From Pyronema omphalodes (taxonomy: Eukaryota > Ascomycota > Pezizomycetes > Pezizales > Pyronemataceae), in contig JAJJXM010000044.1 in assembly GCA_024516155.1 (NCBI GenBank), forward strand, positions 372,001 through 436,000: a DNA stretch of 64,000 bases. The letters are read 5' to 3'. A program made the translations under genes and the position numbers. Position 1 is the first letter of the stretch. Every line of letters begins with the position of its first letter. This document shows, piece after piece, positions 26,270 to 38,602 of this stretch. Under the pieces are notes generated by a model that saw nothing but the letters and a program-made list of their open reading frames with translations, was not told the origin of the DNA and searched no databases.

Positions 26270-29200
26270 TTTGATGATGACGTCCTCTACCTGGCCCGCC
26301 GCTATGATTGATGAAACTTGAGGCATGATTACGAAATATGCAGACGACTCTACCTCTACACATGCCGCACCTTGTCCTTCTGAGCTACCACATGATGATT
26401 ACACTAACATAGGTGGAGTATAGGTGTCTGCAGCGGCGCAGTCTCACAGAGGTGATCATTACTGAAAAACGGGAATGTGATGGCAAAAAACTGCGGCACA
26501 ACAGCTTGTCAGATTTGAGATAGTGTAGGTGCAGAAACTATAAGAACCCCTCATTGTCCCACCTCTATGCTACCCACCATCCCGATATCAAAATCAACAA
26601 CTGATTCTACAATCGCGCAATCTACAAGATCCACTCTTTGTTTCTGCCCTTCTTTGCCCTTTATCCCAATGGAAATCATGAACTAGCATTATGCAGTAAA
26701 AAGGTATGCCATGTTGTTATTCTACATCACATGTAAGAGTGATTACTGACCCGGCAAAAATATAGTCAACTGTGACCTATGGCGAATTATAATTGTCTAT
26801 CTATATCAATTGATACATGCTCAACAACAGGACCCTGGTAAAGTATGTTGAGTGTCTTCGACATTGCTGAAAGTAAAGCACTTACATTTGGAGAAAGACA
26901 TCAGGACAACTTGATCACACCTTGCAACCATGGCATACTTACCATCGTCTGTAAATGATCACTTGGGCTGCCACAGGGATAAAGCCACTTATACAACACT
27001 GTATCCTATATCATATCCCATACAACAACTCCTACTATATCCTACTGAGGAAGAACTACCTCTCAGGTGCATGGAACCGGGCATCGACTTGACTTCTCAA
27101 ACCAGTGCTCAGGATTCATATCTCGCACCTTTATCTGCTAGTATCCACTGCTTCAGCTTGTAGTATCCCACCGTCACAACAACCAGCAGTCAACACTGGG
27201 CCTGTTATTCAGTATGATGCATCACACAAAGCAACCAATTGATGTGTGTTGTTCCCCCTGCCATCTTCATGATATCCAGCTACACCAGTCTTGAAGCAAG
27301 ATAGGTAGGTCATGCCTTTATGTGTATACATTGACAGCTGCACCCTCGAATGAGGCATATGCTGCATATAGTGGCATTCTTGACATTTTAGAAAAATCAC
27401 ACACTCACTGTAGAATCGGGATCAAAACAACACGTTATGACATCTCCTGGCACAACATAATACACACTTTCTTCCCGTCATTCAACTTTCTATATCAACC
27501 TATACAAGCAGCTGAGCAGTGACTGTTGTGAATAATTCCTCATGTCCACTCCGCAAAACATATCCAGGAACAACAACTCGATGTTCGTCAACACTGGGGA
27601 AACGTTTCAGTTCAAAATATCGACTGGGTACACCCCATACAATAGTCAAGTGGACCTGACCCTCATTCACCAGTATATTTCCCCAGACTGTTTGGTCCAT
27701 CACCGTGCTCAGATTGACTCCAATGATATACCCAGAAGTTCAGCCCTCTGGGAACAGGAAGTATTATCTGACATCCTTGGCTTCTCCAAACATTGACAGC
27801 CGCATTGTCCTGCCTACCAGAACATGATGGATCATATTATATGCTTCAAGGCACATCGCTGACTTTACCTACTGCTATCAATATCACCATTTCATACAGC
27901 CTGTGTGATGGATCTGGTATGCACGGCCTAGTTTATCAACAGTTGATTTGGGGTCAACCTCACTCCAGTGGAGGCGATAAATGCACTCAACAATATCCTC
28001 TCTGGATGCTAGTGCGCATAGGTTTGGCAAGCTCAAGGAACTGTCTTCCACTCACAAGCACATTCATGAGCAGTTCCGTTCTCGCTCACAGGTCCCAACT
28101 ATCGATGTATCCACTCCCGTAATATAGCAGAAGCCTGAGATTCTCAACCATGGCATTCTGGGGCTCTGCATTATGGTCTCAGCATATGCAAGGTGTGTCA
28201 TGATGTTACTCAACCTGGTACTTGTTGGGTCTAGATAGGCTACCTCAATGATTCTCATGTGTCACAGCATGAGGTGTCTTTGTCAGCAAGATCCACTGAA
28301 TCGTGTCCTTCCTCATCGCAGGGCACTAGCAATTAGTGCACTTTGGTTCCTGGAGCTATTAGTAGGCCCACTGCATGACACAAGTAATTCAAGAATATCC
28401 CGACCTTGTGGTGTCCAGCAGCCTGATTGACAATCACTCATTACTGAATCTATTCTGTCTGCATCAACACATTCGCACTGTTAGCCCTGCATCAGAGAAT
28501 ACCACCTGGTAACGTGATGGAGCTTGCCGCACATCAATCTGTCAGATGAAGTGCAAGCAACACACACCATGCCTTTCATGTCCAGAAGGGACCGATCATG
28601 TGGATATTCCTCGAATTCTATGCTGCCCATGTCATTCGACCAATCATCATCCTTGTCCCCGAAAGTTCATATTGACGTATCACCGAACGATCACAACCTC
28701 ATGTTATTAGTTGCAAGGATCAAGAGAATGGTCATCCCATGACTATTGATACCAATACCATCATAAATGTTTATTTGCTCCTCCATTTTCTTTTTTTTTG
28801 CAACAAAAATGGTGACCTACAATCATAGCCTTGTCTTGTGGCAACTGAACATGTTCCACCTGTTTGCATCCAGCAATAGCACCGGTCCATGACTAATACT
28901 GTCCTCATGCATGCTGGTCCAGCCATCAACACCATGTTCTCATTGTGCAACACAGATAGTGTCACATTATTTATGTCGTCAAGCAGACCTCAGAATATTC
29001 TTATTGTGTGTATGAACATGTTTCCATAACAGCTGCTAAAGTTATATTGATACCAGGCACCGGTCTGTTGAATGATCATTAGTGTAGGTGTATCAGGTTG
29101 ATTTATAGGCTACATGTCCCAGCATATATCTCAATCATACAATACAACAGTGGAAGATCACCAACAGGAGTTCTAACTAGTTCATACAGAACATGGAGAA

Positions 29201-32200
29201 CATCTCAAACCTCTCTGCACATACAGAACAGCGCAGCATGGAGACTGCGACCCTATATGGGACACAATGGCTGCGGCATACAATCATTGTCTATCGATCC
29301 TGGGTCATCTTGGTTGGTAAACGGTTACATCTCTAGCGACCGTTCAACCTTTTGATTTCTGTGTCTTGGGGAATCTACATGAAACTCAGGCGGTATACTC
29401 GATAATCATGCGTCACACCGCAGTGCTTCCGACGGGGCCCTCAGGACAACCTTGATAGGGGAACGTGATCCCCAAATAAGGCAGATTCAATCCTTCTGTC
29501 CGCTTGTGTTATAGCGATCAAAACTCGAAGGAAGAACAAAAGCACGGGGGGTGTTATGTGTGCCGGGTGAACATCGAATCATCCCTCTTTCTTCAATCGG
29601 CTTTTACACCTTGTGTCGCTAACAAGATTGATGTGTTGCCTGGAAACCCATCAAAAGGTGTGAGCTTGTGAAGGTCCCATATCGAATGACATACCGAGAC
29701 CACAACTGCTGGAGGACTCACACATGTGATCCCAAGCCTTGCCATTGATGGTGTATACATATCCCACCAGATTATCACAGTACATATTCACACCTGGCAT
29801 AGTGCTCTCTGGGCGGCATGATGGCATCCTGAACACCTGGGTGCGATAAACTCCCGTCATGGGCTCAGTACCGTGTCCATGCTTCCGGGCAACATGTTAG
29901 CATCGTGCGGAAATTCAATGTGCTTCATTTGATTCTTGATAGTGCTTGGCGAACCCTAACACTGTGGGAGGACTGTTCAGGCATGAGGAATGCTGGACAA
30001 TGTTTCGTGCTTAAACCACACACAAAACAGTTCACCAAATGATGAGACACCAATTCGATCAGCTACATGGATACCATTTTTAGCATCAATTATTCAGAAA
30101 TGTCCTTGTGATACCTTCCGTATAACGGTGGAGAAGATCAAAGTTGGTATGCTGTGTATTTCATCATATAGGATATCATTCACCATGAGGTACAAAGCCA
30201 ATGCTGTTTCCAACACTCGATTCTGGAGATCACTTGAGACCACATCCTACAGAGGAATAACCACTGTCCGTGACAATCGTGGACATTTGCTCTGATCAAT
30301 CAGCTGGTCCCGAAACACCATCAACTAGAATCAACACTTACAATCTATCTAAAAACCCAAAGCTGCAGCTTCCAACACCTCAACCAGCCAAAATCTAGTG
30401 GGGCTGTCAGCCCCACCTTGCGCTGCATTGTGCATTCATTTTCTCATCGTCATGTTATATTGGTTGCTGCCGACCGACACCCGGTCTGGGTGTTGGACTG
30501 CATAATGTCCTTTCATGTGAGTGGAGTCTCGACTCTAGTCTTGAGTACAACTCCTGTTTGCTTTCTAGACTTTGCCTAACATTCGGGGTTGATCACCCCT
30601 TGAGTCAGTGCATTTGATGATGCACCTTATCCGTCTTCAACCTCATTAGGAGTTCCTTCATCTTGTGAGCCCCATGATTTCCAGACTCTCGTGCAACAAA
30701 AGTCAAGTACAAGGTGGTATCTTCATGCCATGGTCATCTGTCTGACCAGCTTCAGTGAAGGTGCGCAGTCAAGTGGCACTGCATCATTACCACGACTGGT
30801 ACAGCATGAGGATGCCCGTTGAGCACTGTATGATCGAAAAAAAGTCATCATCGACTTGACCGGCCAAATCTAGGTTGCATAGCAGGGCGGGTCTTACTGT
30901 TAACTGCACAAATCATGCACTACCTCTACACATGACTTTGAAGACCCCAGACTCCCCACGTTTGTCTGCAGATAATTGCCAACAGAATCTTTCCTATCAA
31001 AGATACAAAATCCCAGTATATTGGGCTCTACTTCTTGTTTTCATACAGCTCGATCAATAGAAAAAACCTGAAATACCAACACTCTCAAACATACTTTATG
31101 TCTCTTTCGCTGTTGCTCTGTGATGACATACAAGGGAACCCAAGTAACGTCCAACGACTTCTATGTCCTTTGACGGATCTCTCTTGCCACAGGGACGTTG
31201 ATCATGGCACAAAATATATCTCTATTATCCTCTGGTCCAAAATGGTGGAATAGATCATCATGTTCAACGAACCTGTGATGCTGGGAGATGTCATTTCGAT
31301 CTGGCACGGTGCATGCAATTTGGGGCCTCAACTGACACTTTATGCTGGTGGTTTTGTTCTGCATGATGGACCAATGTGTTGCATGGAATATTTGCCTGTA
31401 CACGCATGCCATATCTACTGGTCCCCAGACCTGCGAAGCCTTCACATGCACACCAGTGTAAGCCCGGTCATTCCTTGGTTCATCAGTTCTGCCGATAGTC
31501 TCAGCAGTAGTGGCACACCTCAATGAGAACAAAACCCCTTCGTCTTCTTTCTGGTGGTGCATTGCCATCTGGGTTTATCATTCATACTGATGGAACATGA
31601 ATAGCCCTCTTGCTTATCTTGATCATGATTAGTGTTCTGATTAGCTGCGACCTCCCCAGGCTTCAGTTGCAAAGCCCAACATAGACGCTAGCCGAAAATA
31701 CCTTCCGGGACATGCGGCTTAAACCTGCCTACGTTTTTTCGAGTTCGAAACCACAGTTCATGAATGTTATTCAACTGTCAACTGGTCCATTGGATTCACA
31801 CTGCGCTGTGTCCACCGGCTCCTGTGGAAAGTCCACTCCTCTCCCACACCATTACCGGATGAACGTCCATGACTTTATGCACAAATCATGCAGATTCCAC
31901 ATGAGCTAACAGACTCAGGCAATTCTGTTGCACCATCTGCCCCTGCTTTGCTGCGGATGGGCAAGGTTGTTAAAGTAGACACGCCCATCATATACAGCAC
32001 ATTTATGATCTTGTGAAAACGATGCCTGCCGAAGTAGCTATGCAATCATCCCAAACATCTGGAGCAGCATTGTCAGCCAACGTTAGTGGGGATTCCCAAC
32101 ATCGCACGCCACCTGGAATGGATATTTTTGATGGTACATCCAATCTGTGATGTTGTGTAGAGGCTGCAATGTCCAGGGGCCGTCAGGAGTAATAAGGTTC

Positions 32201-33337
32201 TATGTATCTGAAACTTGTATATGCGGATGGCTCTCATGCCAGAGTTATAGGTGGTTGCCTTGTTCCCGTCATAACATTGGTCTCATGTTTCAGTGAGTGT
32301 CGATGTCTCATACCCTGAACCACACAAAGATGCGTATCTCCTGTGATGCTGAGATTCATATCTCCCCACCCCCTTGCCATCCACCTACTGGGGTGTTGAG
32401 GACCCCATTCAGCAGATTCTGTTCATCAGTGAAACTTACATTCCGGGTACAGGGTTACCCACAGTATTACTGTCAGTTGGCATATCACAATACATACTGA
32501 GCACATACCTATGATCAGGGGAATCCTGACTGTACTGCAGGGTCAGCTATGTACTGCAACAATGAGGACCTGTAGCGTTGTCCTCTCTGCAATACCCTTC
32601 GAACATGAGTTTCCCTTGACAATCCACTGTGACACCGGGCATTACTGGCTTTCCCAATTCAATTGGATGGTGACATAACAGGAGGCCAGGTGCTGTGAGG
32701 AATCACGTCCCAACATGATATGTAGAGCCATCCCTTCATCAGCAGCTGGCTCCGTGTTGCACATAATGATGATGTTGGATTTTGGGCCATGCAGGGGTGG
32801 CAGGAACAACAAGATATCTCAAAAAGTGTACACCTGAATTGGAAACAAGAGGCTTGTGGTACAAACTGAGTTCACACAGAGCATCTGCTAGATGTTGAGT
32901 TGGCTGGTTGAGCCCTTGAAGGAATAGAGAAAGTTATGACAAGAGTGTCTGTCAGAGTGTGGAGTTGAGTTGGAAAGATGTGCAGGCGAGATCAGGTTAA
33001 TTGATAAGCAAATGATGGGAGATCATCGTCTTCTGCTTGGAGGACGAGTGCTAGATTGCCTAGATTGTCAAGAAAACAAAACCCCATGTGAAAGGCAAGA
33101 TGAAAATCCGCACAATGAGGTGACGGGAACTTGTATAGTTATCTGTTCATGTTTTAGTGATCATTAGTTCATCATGTAGGACAACAAGGGGCGTGCAGAC
33201 TAGGGTTTCCACTCGGCTGCTAGTCTTCCTGATACAAGGTCTTTACAGAACCTAAGAACATATGACAACTTGGTCAGATCAGTAACATGCTCTTTGAATC
33301 TGGACTCTGGTGGGGTTTGAATGTGTAGGAAAGGCTG
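26270..33337. other. About 7 kb of CpG-poor, gene-free DNA
   Basis: No frame longer than 135 residues and none protein-like. In two sampled stretches (27781-28140 and 28321-28560, 600 bp) I count about 13 CpG where roughly 30 would be expected, while TpG and CpA are plentiful. This fits an old, formerly methylated transposon-derived region. I could not identify the source. A perfect 8-bp-stem hairpin lies at 30398-30416. Confidence 0.5.
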
Positions 33338-34432
33338 TGTCACGGCTCGAGAATTATTACATTCCCCCTCCTCGTTATTCATTCACCTATTATCATTCCT
33401 TTCATTACTCAGCATTCATTTGTTTATCTATTTCTATTTTCCCCCGGTAATCCGTCATCACTCGTGACTCGCTTGGGTTTGGGTTACGCTCAATTCCCTA
33501 ATTTCAAAAAGGTCACGTGTCCTATCGCCAGTGTCAGGGCTTGGTCCTGATATCCTCTGCGGGAATTTCATACCTCTGGGTTAGCGATGATCTTATCCCA
33601 TAAGATAAGATCGGTCACGTGTTCTTTATCAGTAGCAGATCAGTACGCACATGCACTGATCTAGTAATGTGCGCACACGTGACTAGGGCTAGCGCTTTAG
33701 CATCTTATCCCATGAGAAAAGATCTAATCATGTGATCTGTTATTAGTATTACACCATTGCGTATGCGCAGCTGATCTCAGAGCATGTGACAAGGGTTAGG
33801 GTTTCACCTGCACGCACACAAACTAGGGTTCGGTTTGTGTCCGTACCCGCACAGCTAGGTTTAGGGTTACAGTCGCACGCGCACGATTACGGTTACGGAC
33901 GCGCACGTGTGACTTCGCTCAGGGTAACAATCGCGCACGCAAAGAACACTCACGCGCGCGTGACGAGGCTGTGCACGCGATCAACGCTAACGTGGTTGGA
34001 TGCGTTAGCGCATCTAGAACGCGCAACCGCGACCGCGTTGTTTACTCAGTTATTTTTCGGGAAAACTCTGCGAATAGTCGCTCGGCGTGTAAGGAGGAAA
34101 AATTGTATATAAGAGGATTGTTTCTTTGTTTCTTTATTGTGTTTGCCTTTTCTCCTTACACAGCTATTCGTTTATTTACAAATTCAAATACTTTTTCCGT
34201 CTTTGTTTACGTCCTCGTTTTCGTACCCGTCCTTGGATCTCTTTGTCCCTTGAAATCTCTCTTTATATCCTCAACTCGTAAACGCGGAATTCTCTAAGTT
34301 GACGCTTGACACAGCCTCAGAGTTTCCGACGTTGAAGTTATTATAAGGATATCTCCATTGAACTCAAGAGTGAATAATTGAGAAGAGCCCTCAGGTTCTC
34401 CGTCAGCTATCTCTCCCTTGTTCGCTGTTACA
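33338..34432 (+). repeat. 1.1-kb LTR-like repeat, copy A
   Basis: Starts TGTCACGGCTCGAG and ends CTGTTACA; homologous over its full length to 48252-49388 (copy B). It contains GATAAG sites, CACGTG/TCACGTG boxes, clustered TTAGGG-type motifs (about 33793-33870), a CG-rich stretch with GCGCACGCG repeats, and a TATA box (TATATAAGA, 34106-34114). No matching 5-bp duplication flanks it (GGCTG left, CACGC right). So it is either a broken LTR or one arm of a long inverted repeat with copy C. Confidence 0.7.
34106..34114 (+). promoter_or_regulatory. TATA box of LTR-like copy A
   Basis: TATATAAGA, conserved at the equivalent place in copy B (49062-49070). It points into the Myb/SANT-like pseudogene about 480 bp downstream. 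Confidence 0.6.
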
Positions 34433-34592
34433 CACGCCACTCAACATTGCCTGCTCCATTTAGTGACCCAAAAAACGCATAGCATGTGCGGATACATGCA
34501 TGGGTATTTGTAGCACGTGAGGAGAGATCATTCATCTTTTTGTCCTGCGCAAAGAACGTCAGAGCCGGGAAGCACTGCAGGTTCCAGTAACA

Positions 34593-35939
34593 ATGCACAA
34601 TCGCCTAACATCTGCTGTACTGGGTTCCGATGAGTGGCCTCCCGGGCTGCAGGCCTCACACATGCCATTACAGCCCTCGCCGTTCACCATCAGGGGTGGT
34701 ACCGTTCTACCATTTCGCATACCACTGCTGCTGCAGCAACAGATTCCACCTCCATGCACCCCGGATATCTTCTTGCAGAAAGGCACCCCGCTACAGCAAA
34801 GACCCGACCAGCTGCAACTGCCACCTATGCCACAACTTCGATACCCGCAGCAACAACCTCCCCCACAGCAACCACCTCCCCCACAGCAACTCCTCCACCT
34901 CGAGCCATACCCTCGACACCAGCACCACCCTCACCATCAGCAACAACCCCCGGAGCAGCAACTCCCCTCCCAGCCGTCGACTTTGCCTACCCAGCATTAA
35001 TCCACCCACCTGACGCAGGCTACACCATTTCAGCTGGCTGCTGCATCACCTGTGCGCGTGCCAACAGATATGAATGGGATGAGGAGAGGTGAACAAATGA
35101 ATGATGATGATCGCCTCGCTCTCATCCAGTTCTGCATTGAGTTCCAGGCGGGCCATGTCTATGCGAACAAGAAACTATTTTGGGAAACAATGTCCCTGCT
35201 TCTGCAACAGGAATGCCGAGTCCTTTTGAGAGATGCCCAAAGTACTGTTGATGATTTGCTGGCTGCTAGACATCTTGTAGTATCTACACAAAAAACAGAA
35301 TCCGAGACTGTTCAGCAGGAAACTGAATCGACACAGGCTTTCGTTATTTGCATCAGATTTGATGATGAGAAGAAGCAGTCACACGAGGATTTGAAAAAGT
35401 GCACGACTGCTAAGGAGAGAGAAGCGGAGAAGGCAGCTGAGCGCCGGGCAAATCTTTTCACGCCTCCACGTCAAAAGAAAAAGAGGAGGAATGATGAGAA
35501 TGAAGCAGATATCTCTCATACAAACTTGGACAATGGATTGGTCTCAGACTATGGCAAAAAGAGAAGGAAAGCTGAACAAGAAGAAGATGATGAATCCCTT
35601 GTTGCAGTCACGGATTTGGGGAAAGGGATTGAAAATGCAATTGTCAAATGTGCCGCAATTAATTCTGGTAGTTGAGCTGTTGATTATTTAAAATTGCAGA
35701 TTGAAATGCGACGGGCAGAGGATTTAAGGTTGCGGGAGGAGGAAAAAAAACCCAGGAAAAAGCAGCAGGAGGAAAATTTGCAGAGCAGGGAGGACGAAAA
35801 GCAGGAGGCAGAGAAGTCACGTACTGAAATGCAACAGATGCTATCTGCAGCACTTGCAAAGCTTAGTCAACAGATTCTTCTACTTGTTGTGGGGAAATAT
35901 ATATTTTTTTTCCTCCTTAATTTTACTGGTCTGCATTGA
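34593..35939 (+). pseudogene. Myb/SANT-like protein of a PIF/Harbinger-type element
   Basis: A single reading frame of about 448 codons interrupted by TAA at 34998-35000 and TGA at 35673-35675. Both are explained by C-to-T change (CAA, CGA). The N-terminal 130 codons are Pro/Gln-rich low complexity. Codons about 165-230 hold a helical, Trp-containing block (LALIQFCIEF, KKLFWETMSLLLQQE) of the Myb/SANT-like kind. A basic KKKRR-type nuclear signal and a charged coiled coil follow. PIF/Harbinger elements typically encode such a protein beside the transposase, which lies convergently downstream here. Family assignment is from pattern recognition, not a search. Confidence 0.6.
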
Positions 35940-36826
35940 GATCTCAAATACAAATAATCCTCAACTGATGGTGGTGCACAGTTAAACTTTGTGCTGGTTT
36001 GGCTCCCATTGTAGCAAGTATGGATATTAGGTAACAATACCGAGATCATAAAATACCCGGCTATGGGAGACAAACCAACCTTCAGTTTATTTTTCAAACC
36101 ATCAAAACTCCAAAGCATCATGATCATCCCAAAACTATGCTTCACACCAATCCTCACAGCAGACATTTTCTTGTTCATGTCCCGCTGGTGTTGTGTTCAT
36201 AGCCTCCCAACTTGAACTCTGAACAGACTTAACACTCCATATCTGAGTCCATAGATTGGATCACCATAAATGTACAGCCGCTCAGATGCTACATCTTGCC
36301 CCTTCGCATTTATATTGATCTGCTGCAGCTATACCCGTCACCTGGACTCCAGAAACATTCTAAAATCCCCATAGTGCCCTTCCCACGGTCCAGGCATACG
36401 GCTCATCAGGCCATCAGGTGTTGTAATTGCCTGATATTTGAGCGGATGAAACTTTTTGTGCCCGCTGTAGAAAAGATTTCGGTTTTCAGATGGCCGGTTG
36501 ATTGCTCTCATCGTGCTATCAATGAACGCCCAAACATTGTCACAACCGGCCACCTGCTCAATAGCCTCTGCATAGCGCAGCGATGTTCCCCTAGAAAGCC
36601 TCCGGTGATCCCAAGAAAGATTCTCCCTGTATCTATCGATGAGGTGACAAACCACATCATTGAAGATAACTACCAACCCTGACCGTGAGCTGCGGAAAAT
36701 GTTCATGAATTCCTTATAGCGGGTAGGTGAAGCTAAGCGGTAGAGTACAATGCATAGGGCAGATTGAGGTGGGCAAATGCGGCGGTGACGGTATTCAATC
36801 CTAGAAATATCGGAGTGCCGCACCAT
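35867..36826 (-). pseudogene. PIF/Harbinger-like DDE transposase (DDE_Tnp_4)
   Basis: One minus-strand frame with in-frame stops at 36340-36338 (TGA), 36331-36329 (TAG) and 36199-36197 (TGA), each a single C-to-T change from a sense codon. Recognisable blocks: PPQSALCIVLYRLASPTRYK near the start, NVWAFIDSTMRAINRPS with the first catalytic Asp, NLFYSGHKKFHPLKYQAITT, GPWEGHYGDFRMF with an acidic cluster, LYIYGDPIYGLR with a further Asp, and NKKMSAVRIGVKHSFG with the terminal region. A probable upstream exon ends near 36915, with an intron to about 36847 (GTAGGT, CTAACA, ACAG). It overlaps the tail of the convergent Myb-like frame by 73 bp. Confidence 0.75.
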
Positions 36827-36957
36827 CTCCCGGATCTGTGATTCTGTAAACCTATATTCCTGTTAGCCACTCAGTATCACAAGAAGGATTTTTAGGAGTC
36901 ACATATCAACCTACCGAAAATATTACAAACAAAAGGCCTCATCATATAGCTCCCACT

Positions 36958-37592
36958 TGTAACGGCGAACGAGGGACAGATAGCGGATGGGGAACCTGAG
37001 GGCTCTTGTCAATTATTTGCTCTTGGATTCACTGAAGATAACCTTGTAATAACTTCAACGTTGGAAACTCTTAAGCTGTGTCGAGCATCAACTTAGAGAT
37101 TTCCATGTTTGAAAGTTAAGGGAATAAACAGAGATTTCAAGGGGCAAAGAGATCCAAAGACAAAAACGACAACGAGGATGTAAACAAAGAACGACAGAGT
37201 ATTTGAATTTGTAAATGAACAAATAACTGTGTGAGGAGAAAAGGAAAACATAATAAACAAACAAAGAAACAATCATGTTCTATACGATTCTTCTTCATTA
37301 CACGCCAAGCCGCTATTCGCAGAGTTTTTCCCGAACAATAACCCAGCACTCCACAAGGTCGCGGTTGCGCGTTCTGGACGCGCTAACGCATTCAACGAAT
37401 TCAGCGTTGGTGGCGTGCAAAGCCTCGTCGCGTGCGCGTCAGCGTACTTGGCGTGAGCCAGCGTAAACCTAAGCGCAGTCATGCGGGGGCGTCCGTAACC
37501 CACAACCTAGTTGTGCGAGTGCAGTCACAAACTCACCTAGTCGAGCGCGCACGGTCACAGCCCTAACCCTAGTCACGTGTCGTTAGATCAGC
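36958..37592 (-). repeat. LTR-like repeat, truncated inverted copy C
   Basis: Reverse complement of copies A and B. Its inner end (TGTAACGGCGAACG at 36958) corresponds to the 3' terminus of A/B. Its outer part is lost after the CTAACCCTAGTCACGTG motif near 37577, so about 450 bp are missing. The TATA region is degraded. Copies A and C are inverted around the Harbinger gene pair. Confidence 0.7.
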
Positions 37593-37611
37593 CCACCCAA
37601 CGGGTGGAACT

Positions 37612-37668
37612 CCACCATCAAATCAGTTAGGGGGCGGCGCACGCCGTCTCCAACTAATTTGATGGTGG
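37612..37668. repeat. Long hairpin next to the satellite
   Basis: Left arm 37612-37630 and right arm 37652-37668 pair almost perfectly (CCACCATCAAAT with ATTTGATGGTGG). The GC-rich loop itself contains GGCG/CGCC. A second small palindrome CCACCCAACGGGTGG sits just before it (37593-37607). Confidence 0.75.
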
Positions 37669-37689
37669 CCCGCAGGGCAGCCGCCCGGC

Positions 37690-38434
37690 TTCAAAAAAAT
37701 GTTCACTCAAACATAAACTTTCATCAATGAAAAAAATTGTTCCATCGCTTTTGCGATGAATTGAAAGCAGTTAAATCTACTTATTCGCGTGACCTTGTTC
37801 TGGAGAAAAAAAAAAAAAAATTGGTGACTGGAAACAGGACCAATGTTGTAAGCGAGCGGTGATGCTCCGCTTGGGCGTCGCCCCGCTCCAAATATCTTGA
37901 ATAAAACATGAACTTTCAACAATGAAAAACATTGTTCCATCGCTTTTGCGATGAATTAAAAGCGGTTAAAATTGCATATTCGCGTGACCTTTTTCTAAAA
38001 AAAAAAAAAAAAAAAGTGGTGACTGGAAACAGCACCAATGTTTTAAGCGAGCGGTGACGCTCCGCTGGGGCGTCGCCCCGCTCCAAAGATTTTGAATCAA
38101 AAACATCAACTTTTAAAAATGAAAAAAATTCTTTCATCGCTTTGGCGATGAATTATAAGCAGTGAAAACTGCATATTCGCATGTCTATTTCTTAACCAAA
38201 AAAAAAAAGAAACATTTGGTGACTGGAAACAGCACCAATGTTGTCAGCGAGCGGTGATGCTCTGCTGGGGCGTCGCCCCACTCCAAATATTTTGAATCAA
38301 AAACATAATCTTCTAAAAATGAAAAAAATTGTTTCATTGCTTTTGCGATGAATTATAAGCAGTGAAAACTGCATATTCGCGTGAATCTTCTTTTAAAAAA
38401 AAAAAAATTAAAAAAACAAAAATGGCAACCAGTG
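37690..38434. repeat. Satellite, about 195-200-bp units, nearly four copies
   Basis: The landmark GTGACTGGAAACAG recurs at 37824, 38019 and 38219, with a decayed copy at about 38422. Each unit has a poly-A tract (12-19 A), GTGACTGGAAACAG, a GC-rich palindromic block (AGCGAGCGGTGA, GGGGCGTCGCCCCGCTCC), an AT-rich block ending CATCGCTTTTGCGATGAATT, and GCATATTCGCGTGAC. Long minus-strand frames here are by-products of repetition. Confidence 0.9.
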
Positions 38435-38602
38435 TTGTAAGGGATGGTGCGCTGCTGGAAGGTTACCCAGCTTTAAAAACTACCCCTAACGAACTACACG
38501 TCCTAGCAACAACCACCACCTCACCCCATCTTCTTGCAACAAACACCAACTGACCCACACCGCTACACCAATCTCAACATTTCCTATCCTACTGGCATTC
38601 AA

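Noticed and set aside
30398..30416. Helitron 3' end
   Set aside because: A hairpin is present but the required CTRR terminus and a Rep/helicase frame are absent.
33338..34432. Copy A as a clean solo LTR
   Set aside because: The flanking pentamers (GGCTG and CACGC) do not match, so a simple solo-LTR origin is not supported.
34630..35092. Alternative Thr/Pro-rich frames over the Myb-like pseudogene
   Set aside because: Same low-complexity CAG/CCA stretch read in other frames; only the 34593 frame continues into the recognisable Myb-like block.
37707..38137. Minus-strand frames of 73-77 codons through the satellite
   Set aside because: Arise from repetition and poly-A (poly-Phe) tracts; they repeat the same peptide imperfectly.
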